DNA of 64,000 bases, taken from contig NZ_JAODOQ010000001.1 of the NCBI RefSeq assembly GCF_025398315.1, positions 3,472,001-3,536,000 on the forward strand, written 5' to 3'. The DNA is from Shewanella phaeophyticola. Its GTDB lineage: Bacteria > Pseudomonadota > Gammaproteobacteria > Enterobacterales > Shewanellaceae. Made by a program: the position numbers and the translations under genes. Numbering within the stretch: the first letter of the stretch is position 1; each line of letters begins with the position of its first letter. This document shows positions 63,055 through 64,000 of this stretch, in pieces. Under the pieces are notes generated by a model. That model was not told the origin of the DNA and did not search any database. It worked only from the letters and a program-made list of their open reading frames with translations.

Positions 63055-63807
63055 ATGATGACAATAAATAAAACTGCTTTCACCTGCTGCCTCTTCTTAT
63101 TATCCACTCCAGCATGGGCATTGGTTCCGCCTGAGTACCAAGAACCAGACACCAGTTTTAATGCTGAAGTCGAGGCAGGCCTGCAATTAAATAGCGGTAA
63201 TAACGAAACAAAAAACTTTAACGGCCGCACTTACCTGACCTATGACTCATTAAAAACAAAACAAGAAGCCACTTTAAAAGCCTATTACGCGGCAGATGGC
63301 AGCGAGTCAACTTCAGAGAAATATGAGCTATATATACAGTCAAACTATAAATTAGACAGTGGTTATGTATTTGGCCGTGGCGAATTTACTTGGGACGAAT
63401 ACGGTTCATACACCCGTATTAGTACTATTTCTACCGGTTATGGTTTTGACTTAATTAAAAACTATACCACCAAGCTGAGCCTTGAAGCTGGCCCGGGTTA
63501 TCGTTATGACCAACCTCAGGCAAGCACTACCGAACCTAACCCTGACGATAACCGTGATGTTATTTTGCGTACCGCGGCTAAATACAGCGTTAAATTGCAG
63601 GAATACACCAGTTTTAATGCTGACGTAACCGCCGAAACAGGTTTAGAAAATAATACTTTAACCCTTGATATGAGCTATAAGAATACCTTTATTCAAGACT
63701 GGGCATTTAAAATAGGCATGAACGTCAAGTACACTGAAGTCGTGCCAGAAGACAGTAAAAAAACTGACACAGTCACTACGTTTAACTTGTTGTATACCTT
63801 TCAATAA
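63055..63807 (+). CDS. DUF481 family outer membrane protein
   Basis: Predicted outer membrane beta-barrel of the DUF481 (YdiY-like salt-induced) family, 250 aa. The signal peptide is MMTINKTAFTCCLFLLSTPAWA. The mature protein has regularly spaced amphipathic strands: VEAGLQLNSGNNETKNFNGRTYL, ATLKAYYAADGS, YVFGRGEFTWDEY, LSLEAGPGYRYDQP and VTTFNLLYTFQ, ending with an aromatic residue. Role unknown; relatives respond to salt or envelope conditions. It is divergent from rpsF. Intact. Confidence 0.8.
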   Translation: MMTINKTAFTCCLFLLSTPAWALVPPEYQEPDTSFNAEVEAGLQLNSGNNETKNFNGRTYLTYDSLKTKQEATLKAYYAADGSESTSEKYELYIQSNYKLDSGYVFGRGEFTWDEYGSYTRISTISTGYGFDLIKNYTTKLSLEAGPGYRYDQPQASTTEPNPDDNRDVILRTAAKYSVKLQEYTSFNADVTAETGLENNTLTLDMSYKNTFIQDWAFKIGMNVKYTEVVPEDSKKTDTVTTFNLLYTFQ

Positions 63808-63882
63808 TTTAACAGGAATGATGCGAAACACGTCATTCTTTCAATAAATAATAAGCTTTACTGAACTTTTAGAGGCTCAGTT

Positions 63883-64000
63883 ATGGATAGCCCGCTACGT
63901 AGTTTTGCATCCTTATATGGCACCACCTTTTTGATGGTGCTTGCTGCCGGTTTACTCACCACCTATTTAGGCTTAAGCCTAACTAATATGGAAGTGCCAC
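63883..64000 (+). CDS. Membrane transporter, N-terminal part (probably MFS)
   Basis: Begins at the ATG at 63883 (MDSPLRSFASLYGTTFLMVL) and runs out of the window after 39 codons. A transmembrane helix is clear (about 11-32), and GLLTTYLGLSL is similar to the first helix of some major facilitator transporters. GAGG lies before the start. Only the first fragment is visible, so the family call is tentative. Confidence 0.5.
   Translation, partial: MDSPLRSFASLYGTTFLMVLAAGLLTTYLGLSLTNMEVP

Overview
The window reads as chromosomal DNA from a Shewanella, probably from the AT-rich cold-water group. Gene order (yheT-yheU-prkB-crp; arginine succinyltransferase genes; sspA-sspB; petABC; tsaE-amiB-mutL-miaA-hfq-hflX-hflK-hflC; orn/rsgA/psd/mscM; parC-parE-yqiA-cpdA-yqiB-nudF/tolC; alr-dnaB; rpsF-priB-rpsR-rplI) and protein similarity as I remember it support this. 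The genus is inferred without a database search. Almost everything is core genome. No prophage, CRISPR array, rRNA operon or complete insertion sequence is visible.

Layout. 1-6.7 kb: hydrolase and carbon-regulation genes, crp, and a PhoP/PhoQ-like two-component pair with a PepSY-like gene. 7.2-12 kb: succinyltransferase arginine catabolism genes (astC, astA, astD, all on the minus strand) plus a DUF1338 gene. 12-16.7 kb: HDOD protein, S9 peptidase lipoprotein and pabA. 16.7-20.4 kb: petABC (cytochrome bc1) followed by sspAB. 21-29.4 kb: the envelope, tRNA-modification and repair cluster from tsaE to hflC. 29.6-31.6 kb: an unknown helical gene and an unusual tRNA-Gly array. 31.6-38.5 kb: orn, rsgA, psd, mscM and a phosphodiesterase. 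39-49.5 kb: bfd, topoisomerase IV and housekeeping genes, then tolC. 49.6-55.6 kb: outer-membrane, copper-chaperone and stress-like small genes, dusA and cheX. 56-64 kb: alr, dnaB, an S46 peptidase, a ribosomal protein operon and envelope genes.

Two things stand out beyond ordinary genes. (1) The minus-strand tRNA-Gly(GCC) array has three intact tRNAs separated by 99-nt tRNA-like elements. It is followed by three 185-bp tandem repeats whose phase is locked to the last tRNA, resembling the rtT repeats of the E. coli tyrT locus. (2) Five miniature inverted-repeat elements of two families carry a common 47-bp hairpin-rich core in one to four copies. One contains a second, unrelated miniature element.

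The third general feature is quality. At least sixteen genes have reading frames broken or distorted by small indels or a stop, including parC, parE, psd, petB, rsgA, priB and mutL. Several are essential or nearly so in relatives, and the intact reading simply continues in another frame. I treat most of these as consensus errors in the sequence. Each is placed as closely as possible so that it can be checked. Where a gene is typed as pseudogene, this means only that the frame is broken in this sequence.
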